Assembly: GCA_018830105.1 (NCBI GenBank)
Contig: JAHJTC010000003.1
Location: forward strand, 1 to 64,000
From: Bacteroidota bacterium
GTDB lineage: Bacteria > Bacteroidota > Bacteroidia > Bacteroidales > F082
Length of the DNA stretch: 64,000 bases
Reading direction: 5' to 3'
Positions 51,687 through 62,479 of this stretch are shown here, piece after piece. Under the pieces are notes generated by a model. The model was not told the origin of the DNA and ran no database searches. It saw only the letters and a program-made list of their open reading frames with translations. Position numbers and translations under genes: made by a program. Every line of letters starts with the position of its first letter. Within the stretch, counting starts at the first letter, position 1.

Positions 51687-54600
51687 ATGAAAAGGAATCC
51701 GACCTATTGGAAAAAGTTTTTCGATCATCTCCAGCACATCGTTTTTGTTGTGAATCAAGAAGACGATGTGATCTATTGCAATTTGTCCAAAAAAGAGTTG
51801 TCGCTTATCAACCCTTTAAACGATGAGCCTTTTTCGATTGCAACACGGTTGCATAAGGCCGATGACAGCCTTAGTCGTTATTTTTCGCACCTGATACCCG
51901 CTAATTGTCAATTGCTGCAATATAAACTCGCTGAGGATGATACTGTTAAAGACAATCATATCCTGCTTTTAAAAACGGATATCAGTTTTGATGATGCGGA
52001 AAACTTGTATCTACTCGAAGAATGGAGACCCCGACACCTGAACATTAGTGATAGCGTTTCTTTGATCGAGAAAGAAGCCATCCTGAAGGCGATCCCGGAC
52101 TTGTTATTTGTGCTTGACAGCCGATACCATGTACTTGACTATTATTCCGCTTCAACAGAAGACCTCCTAAAATCTCCAAAGGATTTTCTCGGCAAACACA
52201 TGCGCGAATTCCTGACTAAAGATGTGATGAAAGTAATAGTTAGTGCCCTTGAAGAGGCCAAAGAGAAAGGACTTTCATCCGGCAAAGTTTATGCAATGGA
52301 GCATAAAAATGAGCAACAATGGTATGAACTTTCAGTGAGTTATGAATCTAATATTCCGCTGCCAATTTTTGTTGTATTGGTGCGTAATATTACTTCTGCG
52401 CAGCGAACCGAGCAACATTTGCGCGAAAGTGAAGCGCGTTTTCGTGCTGTTGTTGAGCAGAGCGACGAAGGAATTATCTTGTTCGATGAGGAAGGTAGGA
52501 TCACTTTGTGGAACAAAGGAGAAGAAAACATGACAGGCTATAAGGCAGAAGAAGTGATGGGGAAATACATTTGGGATGTGATGCACATGATTGGTCCTGA
52601 TTCAATAAAGAAAGCATCACCTTCAGGAGCACAAACTATCCGCAAACGTATCCTCAACCTGCTTGCCCGAAAAGAACAGCGCTGGGTTCATGAGCGCAAT
52701 GAAAGAGAAATACAAACAAAAAATGGCGAAATCCGCACACTGCAAACCTTGTTGTTTCCCGTGGAGCTGGCCGGAAATTATATGTTTGGTTCTATCAACC
52801 GCGATATTACCCAGCAAAAGGAATCTGAACGCGAGCTCAAAGAAACTACAGCCAGGTTGAAAGCTGTAATAAGGGCAATGCCGGATTATATGCTTGTGAT
52901 CGATAATAAAGGCCAGCTAGTTGATATTTTTGAACAGCAACCCCTGCGTTTTTTGAACGAACTGCCTGAAAAAGGCTGGACGCTCGAACAGCTTTTTACC
53001 GAATCCAACAAATCCATACTTGCTAAAGCTATTCAGCGGACAATAGGTACCAAGCAGATACAACTCATTGATTTACAGATTCCATTCAAGGAAGAGCAAC
53101 TCGCTTATGAAGCCCGAATTTCGCCCATGAATTCCAATTCGGTGCTGATGATGTTGCGGGAAACCACCAATATCAGACAACTGGAAAATAATCTTTTGCA
53201 GAATAACAATCTTCTGCAAACCCTAACGCATCTGGCTACACGTTTTATCAACCTGCCACTCGCCAGAATTGATGAAACTATTGATGATGCACTCGCCAAA
53301 ATCGGAAGCTTTGCAGGAGTTGACAGGGTGTATATCTTTGACTATAACTGGGATGAGCAGTATATGACGAATACCTACGAATGGTGTTCGGAAGGAACCA
53401 GCCCTGAAATAGAAAACCTTAAAAGGGTTCCCAACAAGTCGATCCCCGAATGGGTCGCATCGCATCAGCAGGGTGAAATAACAATTGTGGAGGATATCAA
53501 TCAGCTTGACACCAACGATCCCTTGTATCAAATACTCGAACCGCAGGGCATTAAATCCCTGATCACGATTCCTTTAATGGAGCAGGACAGGTGCCTGGGT
53601 TATGTTGGTTTTGATGCTGTAAAAAAGCATAAGAGCTTTGTGGACAGCGAACTTTCGCTCTTACAGATTTTTGCCGAATTGCTCACCAATTTAAAACTAA
53701 AAAAGCAAACAGACTATTTGCTCAAACAAAACCAGCACAAGCTGGAATATCAAAATCAAGAACTGAGTAAACTCAACGATAAGTTAAAAATCCAGAATGA
53801 GGAAATTCTGAAGAAAAATGCGGAACTCGATCGCGAAAGAGACAAAGCGGAAGCCAGCGATAAACTTAAAACAGCATTTTTGAATAATATCTCTCACGAA
53901 ATCAGAACACCGCTCAATGGTATTGTGGGCTTTTCTCAATTGCTTTTCGATACGGATATTTCTATGGAGGATCGCAATGATTATATCGATGCACTGGGCA
54001 CCAGTGTTGACCGATTAACGGATACGTTTAATGATATTATGGATGTCTCCCTGCTGATGTCGGGAAATATGCCGTTCAATATTGAAACCATTCATTTACA
54101 GAGTTTGTTAGAAGAAGTTTATAAAAAGCATCAGCTGCTGGCCAGCGCCAAAGAACTTGATTTAAAACTTGAAATCCCGAAACAGCATCGTCAGCTTCAT
54201 TTTGACAGCGATCGCGGATACCTGTTTAAGATAGCCAACGAACTGTTGTCTAACGCCATAAAATATACAAACAAGGGTTTTGTTGAAATTGGATTCCAGA
54301 TAGAAGAGAATGAATTGATTCTTTATGTTCACGATAGTGGTAAAGGGATTGGGGAAGCCGCTTTGCCAGATATCTATAAGCCTTTTATTCAGGAAGACTT
54401 TTCCAGCACACGTGATCAGGAGGGCGCCGGATTGGGTTTAACAATCGTGAAAGGCATCGTTCATCTGCTCAAAGGAAAAATCAGCATCAACTCAAAAATT
54501 AATGAAGGAACAGCATTTTATGTGCATCTTCCTTTAAAATCAGCAATGGAAATAGAAGCGGAAAAACCTAAACAAATGCAAAATCAAATAGAATATAATG

Positions 54601-54977
54601 CTGAATGGCCAACAATTTTAGTTGCCGAAGATGAAGACTTGAACGTGCTTTATACCAAACGCATCTTTAAAGCCAAACCCTTTAATGTTTTGTATGCGCG
54701 TAATGGAAGTGAAGCACTCAATCTGGTAAAAGAAAATCCTTCCATTAATCTTGTGTTGATGGATATTAAAATGCCGGTGATGGATGGACTGGAAGCTACC
54801 CGACAGATCAAGTTGTTGTATCCTGATCTCAAAGTGATTGCAGTAACTGCTTATGCAGCAAACGATGACAGGCATATGTGCCTGAGCGCAGGCTGTGATG
54901 ATTATATTACCAAACCCTTTAAACCTGCCGAAATCTTTGCACTCATTAATCGCTGGCTACCTGCAAGTATTTCATAA
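51687..54977 (+). CDS. Hybrid sensor histidine kinase (PAS-PAS-GAF-HisKA-HATPase-REC)
   Basis: This 1096-residue protein has no clear transmembrane segments. PAS-type regions lie at about 130-230, 245-380 and probably 390-500, followed by a GAF domain (about 520-670: GVDRVYIFDYNWDE, LITIPLMEQ, YVGFDAVKK). A coiled coil, HisKA with H737 (NISHEIRTPLNG), HATPase (DSGKGIG, GAGLGLTI) and a C-terminal receiver with D1026 (VLMDIKMPV) follow. It is the first of four kinases in a row. The ligand is unknown. Confidence 0.92.
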   Translation: MKRNPTYWKKFFDHLQHIVFVVNQEDDVIYCNLSKKELSLINPLNDEPFSIATRLHKADDSLSRYFSHLIPANCQLLQYKLAEDDTVKDNHILLLKTDISFDDAENLYLLEEWRPRHLNISDSVSLIEKEAILKAIPDLLFVLDSRYHVLDYYSASTEDLLKSPKDFLGKHMREFLTKDVMKVIVSALEEAKEKGLSSGKVYAMEHKNEQQWYELSVSYESNIPLPIFVVLVRNITSAQRTEQHLRESEARFRAVVEQSDEGIILFDEEGRITLWNKGEENMTGYKAEEVMGKYIWDVMHMIGPDSIKKASPSGAQTIRKRILNLLARKEQRWVHERNEREIQTKNGEIRTLQTLLFPVELAGNYMFGSINRDITQQKESERELKETTARLKAVIRAMPDYMLVIDNKGQLVDIFEQQPLRFLNELPEKGWTLEQLFTESNKSILAKAIQRTIGTKQIQLIDLQIPFKEEQLAYEARISPMNSNSVLMMLRETTNIRQLENNLLQNNNLLQTLTHLATRFINLPLARIDETIDDALAKIGSFAGVDRVYIFDYNWDEQYMTNTYEWCSEGTSPEIENLKRVPNKSIPEWVASHQQGEITIVEDINQLDTNDPLYQILEPQGIKSLITIPLMEQDRCLGYVGFDAVKKHKSFVDSELSLLQIFAELLTNLKLKKQTDYLLKQNQHKLEYQNQELSKLNDKLKIQNEEILKKNAELDRERDKAEASDKLKTAFLNNISHEIRTPLNGIVGFSQLLFDTDISMEDRNDYIDALGTSVDRLTDTFNDIMDVSLLMSGNMPFNIETIHLQSLLEEVYKKHQLLASAKELDLKLEIPKQHRQLHFDSDRGYLFKIANELLSNAIKYTNKGFVEIGFQIEENELILYVHDSGKGIGEAALPDIYKPFIQEDFSSTRDQEGAGLGLTIVKGIVHLLKGKISINSKINEGTAFYVHLPLKSAMEIEAEKPKQMQNQIEYNAEWPTILVAEDEDLNVLYTKRIFKAKPFNVLYARNGSEALNLVKENPSINLVLMDIKMPVMDGLEATRQIKLLYPDLKVIAVTAYAANDDRHMCLSAGCDDYITKPFKPAEIFALINRWLPASIS

Positions 54978-54986
54978 GTTTTTGCT

Positions 54987-57713
54987 ATGAAAGAGAACGA
55001 AATATATTGGAAACAGTTGTTAAAGGCATTGCCCGAACCACTTATCATTTGCAAGCGTAATGGACTTATACAATTTACCAATGATGCAGCAGTTCAGGGT
55101 TTTGGCCAGGTGGAAGGAGCGTATGTTTCATCAATTATTCCGGAGCTGGAAAATCAGGAGATCCTCACCAACTGGATAAATCAGGAGAATGAGCGCACTT
55201 TTTTTAGCTTGTTGATCAATGCCAAACGCCAAATTAAATGGAGCTGCCGTTTGGCAGAAGGCCATAGTCAGCCGGATAGTTTGCTTATGCTCTTCCCAAA
55301 AATAAACAAGAGCTGCAATTGCGAAGAAGACACGAATGGTTTTACGCTGTTTAAATCCCAGTTTGATTTATCTCCTGAAGATCCGAATAAACTTTTTCGC
55401 ACGCTTTTTGCTGATTCACCGATCGGGATAGCCGTGATTGATTCTGCTACGAAACATTTTTCTGACTGCAATTCAGCACTCAGCCAAATTTTGGGCTATA
55501 GCAAAACCGAATTGCAACAGCTGACGTATTTTGATATCACACCAAAACGTTTTCATCAGCTCGATCGGATTCAAACAGAGGCCTTATACATTTCCGGCCA
55601 TTTTGGGCCTTATGAAAAAGCGTATTATCATAAAAACGGTCATACTGTGGCTGTTGTCATGCATGGCTTAAATTTTTTTAGGTCGGATGGCGAGCGGATG
55701 GTGTTAATTTTTGTGCAGGATATTAGCCGCAAAGCTGCTCTTGAGGCTACATTGCGCGACTATGAAAACCGTCTTAATATACTTTTTGAAGACAGCCCGG
55801 ATGCCTATTTTATAGCGGATATGAAAGGTGTTTTGGTCGATGCGAACAGAGCAGCAGAGCAGCTTCTTGGCGATTCGAAAGCTAAATTGTTAGGCAAGAG
55901 CTTGCTGCAACTGAATCAGCTGCCCTTGAGCGAAGTTCCAAAAGTGGCCAGCATTCTTGCACATAATGCCATTGGAAAACAAAGTGTTTCGCATGAAATC
56001 GTGATTGAAAAAACCAGGGGTAATCATTTAATTATTGAGTTGAGTGCCTATCCTGTAATCATAGGAAATAAAAGTCTGATACTTGGTACTGCACGTGATA
56101 TCACTGATCTTAAAACTTATGAGGATCATTTGGTCAACGCACGCAACAAAGCCCAGAAGTACCTGGATATTGCAGGTTCATTAATCATAGGCTTTAACAG
56201 AGATTCTACCGTACGCTTGATTAATCAGGCTGGCTGCCAGATAGCCGGCAAAGAAAAAGAAGAGATTATTGGCAAAAAATGGAGTTCGCTGCTCAAACCC
56301 GGACGTGAAAGAGAAAAGATACAGGAGTTTTTAAATGATGCCTTCGAAAACAATTTTGTTACCTCCGAAGCAATTGAATCCAGGCTTATAACGGTAAGCG
56401 GTTTTGAATATCATTTTTTGTGGAAGAACACCCTGCTTTATGATGAAAAAGGTCAGGTCAATGGCTTGCTGTGCTCAGGAATAGATATTACGGAGCTTAA
56501 ACGTGTACAAAAGCTGCTTACGGATAAAGAAGCCAGAACGGCAAACCTGAACCGGCTTTCGCAGTTGGCATTGCAAGCTGAGGATAAGAAACCGGATTGG
56601 ATAAAACTCTCTGAAAGCCTCCAGCAATTGATGCAATGCGATGTGTGTTACATCACCACCTGGGATGCAGAAAGCAAGCAGGCTATTCCTCTTGCAGCTC
56701 CGGAAGCTTTGTACGACTATTATAAAAACTACCGGGCCAAACCAAATCAAAAAAGCCTTACACAGAGTGTTTTAGAAAAAGGTAAGGCACTTGTAATTCA
56801 GCATGCCGGCGAAAGTAAATATGTAAGCCATGATATTTCAAAGGATTTTGAAACCGTATCAGGCCTCGGCCTACCGATGATTGTTGGTGAGGAGAAAATT
56901 GGAGCGATCCTGGTAGGTTTTTACAAGGAGCATAAATTTACTGCCGATGAGGTTGAATGGGGCGAATTAGCTGCTAATCACCTGGCATTGGCCTTGCATA
57001 AAAGTAGATTAATCAACGAACTAAAAAAAAGTAATGCGGATAAAGATCGTTTCTTCTCTATTTTATCACATGATCTCAGAAGTCCATTCGCAGGTGTAGA
57101 GAAGCTCTCAGCATTGCTGTTGGAAAATGAAGCTAAGCTGCCAGCCAATGAGCGTAAAGAATTATTAAGTACTTTGCACAAAACGGTAAAGGATCTCAAT
57201 GTGTTAATCGATAACCTATTAAGTTGGAGTAGGTTGAATAGAGGGGTCATCAAGCCAAGCACTGAGCAGATTGCCTTAAACGAGCTCATAGTAGAAGTGT
57301 GTTCAATACTCGAACCGCAAGCTTTTGAGAAAAATATTAAATTCACTAAAAATATTGATTCGGACATTGAGTTTGAGGCCGACAGAGAAATGCTTAAAGC
57401 TGTTTTGAGGAATTTATGCAGCAATGCAATCAAATTTTCTAAACCCAAATCGGAGATCAGAATTGTTGGAAGAAAAAAGTCTGATGCCATTGAGTTGATT
57501 GTGGAAGATGATGGCATTGGTATTGATGCTGCGAAATTAAAAGTGCTAAAATCGACAGGCAGCATTGCTTCCGAACCAGGAACAGCCAATGAAAAGGGTA
57601 CCGGGCTTGGGCTTTTAATAGTGCAGGATTTTGTGAGGATGCATCAGGGAACGCTTGAGATTGCGAGTAAGCTCAAGAAGGGAAGTAAATTTACCGTGCG
57701 TTTGCCGAATTAG
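54987..57713 (+). CDS. Sensor histidine kinase (multi-PAS-GAF-HisKA-HATPase)
   Basis: This 908-residue protein starts 9 bp after the previous kinase. It has several PAS domains (about 10-120, 140-260, 265-380, 385-510), a GAF domain (about 525-680), HisKA with H695 (ILSHDLRSPFAG) and a HATPase (DDGIGID, GTGLGLLIV). No receiver domain and no transmembrane segment are seen. It probably reads a cytoplasmic signal and passes phosphate to a receiver of a neighbour such as the third or fourth kinase. Confidence 0.9.
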   Translation: MKENEIYWKQLLKALPEPLIICKRNGLIQFTNDAAVQGFGQVEGAYVSSIIPELENQEILTNWINQENERTFFSLLINAKRQIKWSCRLAEGHSQPDSLLMLFPKINKSCNCEEDTNGFTLFKSQFDLSPEDPNKLFRTLFADSPIGIAVIDSATKHFSDCNSALSQILGYSKTELQQLTYFDITPKRFHQLDRIQTEALYISGHFGPYEKAYYHKNGHTVAVVMHGLNFFRSDGERMVLIFVQDISRKAALEATLRDYENRLNILFEDSPDAYFIADMKGVLVDANRAAEQLLGDSKAKLLGKSLLQLNQLPLSEVPKVASILAHNAIGKQSVSHEIVIEKTRGNHLIIELSAYPVIIGNKSLILGTARDITDLKTYEDHLVNARNKAQKYLDIAGSLIIGFNRDSTVRLINQAGCQIAGKEKEEIIGKKWSSLLKPGREREKIQEFLNDAFENNFVTSEAIESRLITVSGFEYHFLWKNTLLYDEKGQVNGLLCSGIDITELKRVQKLLTDKEARTANLNRLSQLALQAEDKKPDWIKLSESLQQLMQCDVCYITTWDAESKQAIPLAAPEALYDYYKNYRAKPNQKSLTQSVLEKGKALVIQHAGESKYVSHDISKDFETVSGLGLPMIVGEEKIGAILVGFYKEHKFTADEVEWGELAANHLALALHKSRLINELKKSNADKDRFFSILSHDLRSPFAGVEKLSALLLENEAKLPANERKELLSTLHKTVKDLNVLIDNLLSWSRLNRGVIKPSTEQIALNELIVEVCSILEPQAFEKNIKFTKNIDSDIEFEADREMLKAVLRNLCSNAIKFSKPKSEIRIVGRKKSDAIELIVEDDGIGIDAAKLKVLKSTGSIASEPGTANEKGTGLGLLIVQDFVRMHQGTLEIASKLKKGSKFTVRLPN

Positions 57714-57795
57714 AAGTGCTTGGTTTTAAGTACAGTGGCTGATTTATAATGTTCGTGTTCGAGCCTGCCAGCCTTCAGCAGATAAACCTGGCCGT

Positions 57796-57846
57796 CAGAT
57801 TTACCTGGCAATAGACAGGTCTACCTGGCAGCAGACAGGCAGGGCT
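57796..57846. repeat. Dispersed repeat units, minus-strand CCTGTCT ... GCCAGGTA
   Basis: The minus strand has GCCTGTCT-GCT-GCCAGGTAGA and CCTGTCT-ATT-GCCAGGTAAA in tandem, plus a partial GGCCAGGTTT. They are related to the unit at 24309-24340. The 57714-57934 interval otherwise holds no gene. Confidence 0.5.
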
Positions 57847-57934
57847 TGCGAAGTATTTAAAATAAAGGAGTCCCGAAACTTCGGGTCGACTGTTTTCTAT
57901 ATATTGACATTGCATATTCTAAAAAAAATAACTG

Positions 57935-59992
57935 ATGCAGAATTTTAATAGTGAGAGCGGACAAAAGCTGCAATCTTTGAATGAATTGCATACTTTGATT
58001 CTTAATTTTTCGTCACTTTTGATCCAATCACCCATGGATCTAATTCCTGAGGCAATTCAGACTACACTAGAACGTCTGGGGCAATATGCTGCTGTTGATC
58101 GTGTTTATATTTTTGAGTATAATATCGATGATGATACCGTTGATAACACTTATGAATGGTGCAGCAGCGATACAACTCCTGAAATTAAAAACTTACAGGG
58201 CATTCCGTTTGAAGCTGTGCCACGATGGCAGGATAAGTTCAGGAACAAGGAATTTGTTTATATTCCAAAAGTGAGCGAAATTGACCCGCAATATCACGTT
58301 GAGAAGGAAATTCTTGATCCGCAGGGGATTATATCATTGTTGGCTATTCCCATGTTTTATGGAGAAACTTTTATCGGTTTTATTGGCTTTGATGCTGTAA
58401 AAGAGGAACGCTTGTGGTCGGAGGAACATATTAATTTGTTGCGGCTGGCGGGCGAAATTATTGCTGGAACAATTTATCGGAATCGATACGAAACGGAAAT
58501 TTTAGAGGCAAGAAAAATTGCCGAAGATGCAAATAGAGCAAAGTCGGAATTTTTGGCCAATATGAGCCATGAAATCAGAACCCCCATGAATGCTATTTTG
58601 GGCTTTAGTGAAATATTGCTCAACACGGTGCACGATGATACGAACAAATCCTATTTACAAGCAGTTCTCAAAAGCGGTCGCACGTTACTCTCGCTGATAA
58701 ACGACATTCTTGATTTGTCAAAAATTGAGGCTGGCCAAATGGTTATAAAACCTGAAGCCGTGCGTATTCAAACTGTTTTTGATGAAATAGAACAGCTTTT
58801 TAGGGTAAAAGCCGATGAGAAAGGATTAGCATACAGGTATAACTGCAACATGGATATGCCTGAAGTGTTGATTTTAGATGATGTTCGCCTGCGACAAATA
58901 TTGTTTAATCTGGTAGGTAATGCGATAAAATTCACAAATAATGGTTTGATCGAAGTTACTGCTGAAAGTAATAGAAAGTCGGAAAACGATAAGCTTTACG
59001 ACTTGAAAATCCGGGTTTGTGATACAGGAATCGGTATTCCTGAAGATCAAAAAGAGTTGATATTTAAGGCTTTCTACCAGGTAGAAGCCGATAGTGCCCG
59101 AAAATATGGAGGTATTGGTCTTGGGCTTTCAATAACCAAGAAACTGGTTAATTTTATGGGTGGTGAACTATTCCATGAAAGCAACAATGACAAGGGCACT
59201 TGTTTTACTATTGTTTTGCCGAATATTGAATCGAGCGACCAAATACCTGATTCAGAAAGTGCTTTTATTTGGGATGATGAGCTGATGCATTTTGATGAGG
59301 CATTGGTGATGGTAGTAGATGATATCAGGTATAATCGCGAATTAATTAAGAGTTTTTTAGCTAGCTCCTCATTGCAGGTAATCGAGGCAAGTGACGGCAT
59401 TGAATGTCTTGAATTGGTAAAGGTTCACAAGCCTGATCTGATTTTGATGGATTTGAGAATGCCGGGGATTAGTGGCTATGAAACCACCAGACGACTTCAT
59501 AAAATATTTAAAAAGAAGGAGTTGCCTGTTGTTGCTTTTACTGCTTCGAGTATGAAACATGATGAAGGGCTGATTCATGAGCTATTTCATGATTACTTGC
59601 GAAAACCTGTCGGCCGAAATGAGCTTATGCGCTGCCTGGCTAAATTCTTGTCTCATCGTGTTTCCAAGCAAATGGCAGAGCCTGAAGTTGATAGCCAAAG
59701 AATTAAAGCGCTCTCTAAAGAGCAATGCAGTGGATTTATTTACTATTTTGATAAATCACTAAAAAATGATTTTGAAGCCATGAAGTCCGCTTTTGATGCT
59801 GAATTACTACAAAACTTTCTAAATCAGTTTGTAGAGCTGGTAAAACAGTTTTCCATGACACAATTTGATACTAATGTTGCAGGATTTAAAAAGGCTTTGG
59901 AGACGTTTGATTTTGAGCTGTTCGAAATAAATGTGAGACAAATGGAAAAGCATATTTCTGAAATCCGAAAAAACCTTGAAAGCTATGGATGA
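57935..59992 (+). CDS. Hybrid histidine kinase (GAF-HisKA-HATPase-REC)
   Basis: This 685-residue cytoplasmic protein has an N-terminal GAF domain (about 20-185) with [15 protein letters not shown] and [11 protein letters not shown], clearly related to the GAF of the first kinase. HisKA with H212 ([12 protein letters not shown]), HATPase ([15 protein letters not shown]), a receiver with D506 ([10 protein letters not shown]) and about 130 residues of helical C-terminus follow; this end might be a degenerate phosphotransfer domain, but no conserved Hpt His motif is seen. Its stop overlaps the next gene. Confidence 0.9.
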   Translation: MQNFNSESGQKLQSLNELHTLILNFSSLLIQSPMDLIPEAIQTTLERLGQYAAVDRVYIFEYNIDDDTVDNTYEWCSSDTTPEIKNLQGIPFEAVPRWQDKFRNKEFVYIPKVSEIDPQYHVEKEILDPQGIISLLAIPMFYGETFIGFIGFDAVKEERLWSEEHINLLRLAGEIIAGTIYRNRYETEILEARKIAEDANRAKSEFLANMSHEIRTPMNAILGFSEILLNTVHDDTNKSYLQAVLKSGRTLLSLINDILDLSKIEAGQMVIKPEAVRIQTVFDEIEQLFRVKADEKGLAYRYNCNMDMPEVLILDDVRLRQILFNLVGNAIKFTNNGLIEVTAESNRKSENDKLYDLKIRVCDTGIGIPEDQKELIFKAFYQVEADSARKYGGIGLGLSITKKLVNFMGGELFHESNNDKGTCFTIVLPNIESSDQIPDSESAFIWDDELMHFDEALVMVVDDIRYNRELIKSFLASSSLQVIEASDGIECLELVKVHKPDLILMDLRMPGISGYETTRRLHKIFKKKELPVVAFTASSMKHDEGLIHELFHDYLRKPVGRNELMRCLAKFLSHRVSKQMAEPEVDSQRIKALSKEQCSGFIYYFDKSLKNDFEAMKSAFDAELLQNFLNQFVELVKQFSMTQFDTNVAGFKKALETFDFELFEINVRQMEKHISEIRKNLESYG

Positions 59993-61193
59993 GCAAACCT
60001 ATAGGGCTCCTTTCCCTGCCGTAATCCTTGTGGTGGATGATAATCCTTTAAATTTGCAATTGATTTCCAGTTTGTTGCGTACTAATGCCTATAAGCCGGT
60101 AGTTGCTAATTCCGGATCAAATGCATTGAAATACCTGGATCAAAAAATTCCTGACCTCATACTTCTGGATATCATGATGCCCGAAATGGATGGCTTTCAG
60201 GTTTGTGAACAGCTAAAAGCAAATCCAAAATTCAAGGATATTCCTGTCGTTTTTCTTACTGCAAAAACCGAAGTTACGGATGTAGTAAAGGGCTTTAGGC
60301 TTGGAGCTGTTGATTTTATTACCAAGCCTTTTCGCAGCGAGGAAGTGCTTGTTCGTATCAAAACACATCTCTCTCTCAAACAGGCCAGAAAGGAACTTGA
60401 AACAAAAAATGAAACGCTTCAGCAGCTAAACATACAAATTGAAAACTCACATCAAAAATTAGAGCAGCAAGCCATACAGCTTCAAGAGCTGGATGCGCAA
60501 AAGAATAGATTTTTCTCAATTTTAGCACACGACTTAAGAAATCCATTTTCGGGCTTTGTTGGCATGACCAGGCTTCTTCGCGATAATAGGCATACAATGG
60601 ACGAAAGCGAACAGGATGAGTTTGTTCAAATATTAGATCAAACAGCAATAAAGGTGAATAAGCTTCTTGAGAATTTACTTAAATGGTCCCAGGTTCAGAT
60701 GGGCAGTTTGATTTATGAGAAAAGCGATTTTTATATCCACGAAATTGTTGAAGAATGTATTGATTTGAAAATGGAGGCGGCAGCACAAAAGTCTATTCAA
60801 CTTATCAATAATACCGGATCGCGTCATATGGTAAGTGCTGATTCGCAGATGACAACAACTGTTTTGCGCAACCTGATTTCAAATGCTTTGAAATTTACAA
60901 AGCAAGGAGGTATTGTAAAAATTGATACGGTCAGGCTATCCAATGGCCTGGTTCAAACTGCAGTACGCGATAATGGCATTGGGATGCCGGAAGAAATGAT
61001 GAAGAAACTCTTTCAACTGAGCGAAAAGGTTTCCCGACCAGGCACTGATGGCGAGGAAAGTACCGGGCTTGGATTGCTTTTATGTAAAGCGCTGGTCGAA
61101 AAGCAGGGTGGTGCACTCTGGGCTGCAAGCGAAGAAGGAGAAGGTTCTGTTTTTAACTTTACACTGCCCGATGCTTATGCTAAAGAGAAATAG
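59985..61193 (+). CDS. Receiver-histidine kinase (REC-HisKA-HATPase)
   Basis: Start at ATG 59985, which overlaps the previous stop (TGA 59990-59992) by 8 bp; the in-frame TTG at 59976 is less likely. The 402-residue protein has a receiver with D62 ([10 protein letters not shown]), a coiled coil (about 130-170), HisKA with H182 ([12 protein letters not shown]) and a HATPase (DNGIGMP, GLGLLLC). No DNA-binding domain. The same REC-HisKA plan is found in the hyd locus at 6830-7951, though the proteins are not closely similar by eye. Confidence 0.9.
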   Translation: MDEQTYRAPFPAVILVVDDNPLNLQLISSLLRTNAYKPVVANSGSNALKYLDQKIPDLILLDIMMPEMDGFQVCEQLKANPKFKDIPVVFLTAKTEVTDVVKGFRLGAVDFITKPFRSEEVLVRIKTHLSLKQARKELETKNETLQQLNIQIENSHQKLEQQAIQLQELDAQKNRFFSILAHDLRNPFSGFVGMTRLLRDNRHTMDESEQDEFVQILDQTAIKVNKLLENLLKWSQVQMGSLIYEKSDFYIHEIVEECIDLKMEAAAQKSIQLINNTGSRHMVSADSQMTTTVLRNLISNALKFTKQGGIVKIDTVRLSNGLVQTAVRDNGIGMPEEMMKKLFQLSEKVSRPGTDGEESTGLGLLLCKALVEKQGGALWAASEEGEGSVFNFTLPDAYAKEK

Positions 61194-61221
61194 GGCTTGA
61201 AATATTGTTTAATCCTGCTGT

Positions 61222-62310
61222 TTACTCAAAAAGCACACCTTCTTTTTCAAGCTGTTTTTTGAGGCTGTTTACTGCCTTTTGTAAAGTGTTTAAGGAGTTT
61301 TTCAGTTCAGTTGAAGCTTCTCCAATATTTCGGATTAAGAAATCGCTTTGGGCAATTTCGTTGGCAGCTTGAATAAGCAAGGATTTCTTCGTTTCGCGGT
61401 TTGACTGATTCCTTTGCTGCTGTAACTTCACATAGTTATTATAGCTCGTTGCCGCATTATTATAGTGTGTTGTAGCAGCGTTCATCTGGCCAATAGCTGA
61501 GTTATGCCGGGCAATCTCAAGATTGCTTGACAAAAAATCCAGACGTGTTTTCACTGCCTGATGGGGATAGTAATTCTTTAGGATTCTGTTATATTCGGCC
61601 AATAGCTTTTGCGACAAATCCAGCTTCACAAATAGATTGATAGAATCTATATAATCAAAATGAGTTGTTTTATTTTGCAAATCGAATTCATTCAAAATAA
61701 ATTCCTGATGCGTGATCGGTTCATCGCTAAATTGCCAAATGGGGTCGTAGGGCATATGTGTTTTTCGCATCTGTTCGGGATCGATGTTAAAAAAATCCGT
61801 ATTAAATTTTGCTTCAAAGCGTTTTCCATTCAAAAAGCCTGAAGCCCAGGTAGGATCGAAAAAGCGCCATTTTTCGTTAAGTTTGGCCGCTACCCAGGCA
61901 TGCGGAACAGCACTTATTTCATTGCCCTGGCGGGTATATCCGCTAATAAAAAATGATGGAATTTCGAGCAGCTTAAAAAGGCTGTCCATGATACCTGCAT
62001 AGCCTTCGCAAACACCTTTTCGCTTTTGAAAAGTTTCTGTGGTGATTTTGTCCTGCGATTGACTGCGGAAAGTTCTTCGACTTCTCAAACTTTGCAGGTC
62101 GTAACGGATTTGGTTACCCAGCCACCAATACACTGCCGCTGCCTGCTGTTCGTTGCCTTCAAAATGTTGTTGGATAAATACGGCCAGGGTATTGATCTCC
62201 GAAAAAGACTTTTCAGCATGTTGAAAAGTCTTTGCAATCTTATTCCAATCTGTGCTTTGTGCTTGCAGAACGGAAGTGAACATCAGGAGTAAAATCAAAA
62301 TAAGCCGCAT
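61222..62310 (-). CDS. Secreted transglutaminase-like protein
   Basis: This 362-residue protein has a signal peptide (MRLILILLLMFTSVLQAQ) and a transglutaminase-fold domain with the triad Cys in KGVCEGYAG, His in AVPHAWVA and Asp in RFFDPTWASG. A coiled-coil C-terminus (residues about 270-360, rich in Asn/Gln) follows. It is probably a periplasmic or surface cysteine protease or cross-linking enzyme; the substrate is unknown. Convergent with the kinase cluster. Confidence 0.85.
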   Translation of the reverse strand: MRLILILLLMFTSVLQAQSTDWNKIAKTFQHAEKSFSEINTLAVFIQQHFEGNEQQAAAVYWWLGNQIRYDLQSLRSRRTFRSQSQDKITTETFQKRKGVCEGYAGIMDSLFKLLEIPSFFISGYTRQGNEISAVPHAWVAAKLNEKWRFFDPTWASGFLNGKRFEAKFNTDFFNIDPEQMRKTHMPYDPIWQFSDEPITHQEFILNEFDLQNKTTHFDYIDSINLFVKLDLSQKLLAEYNRILKNYYPHQAVKTRLDFLSSNLEIARHNSAIGQMNAATTHYNNAATSYNNYVKLQQQRNQSNRETKKSLLIQAANEIAQSDFLIRNIGEASTELKNSLNTLQKAVNSLKKQLEKEGVLFE

Positions 62311-62410
62311 ATTTCCTTTTTATCACTCACTAACGAGGATTGCAACTGCAATATTTTGGAGTCTGTTGAAAAAGGCTAATCAATCCTGCGAATATACTGT
62401 TTGGTTGATA

Positions 62411-62453
62411 TCAAAAATCCCCAAACAGCAAACCATTTGCTGTTCGGGGATTT
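62411..62453 (-). terminator. Terminator of the S46 peptidase gene
   Basis: Long stem AAATCCCC-ACAGCAAA/TTTGCTGT-GGGGATTT with small internal loops and a T-run on the minus strand. It lies 27 bp past the S46 stop codon. Confidence 0.85.
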
Positions 62454-62479
62454 GTGAAATATTGATGCAAAAAAAACTG

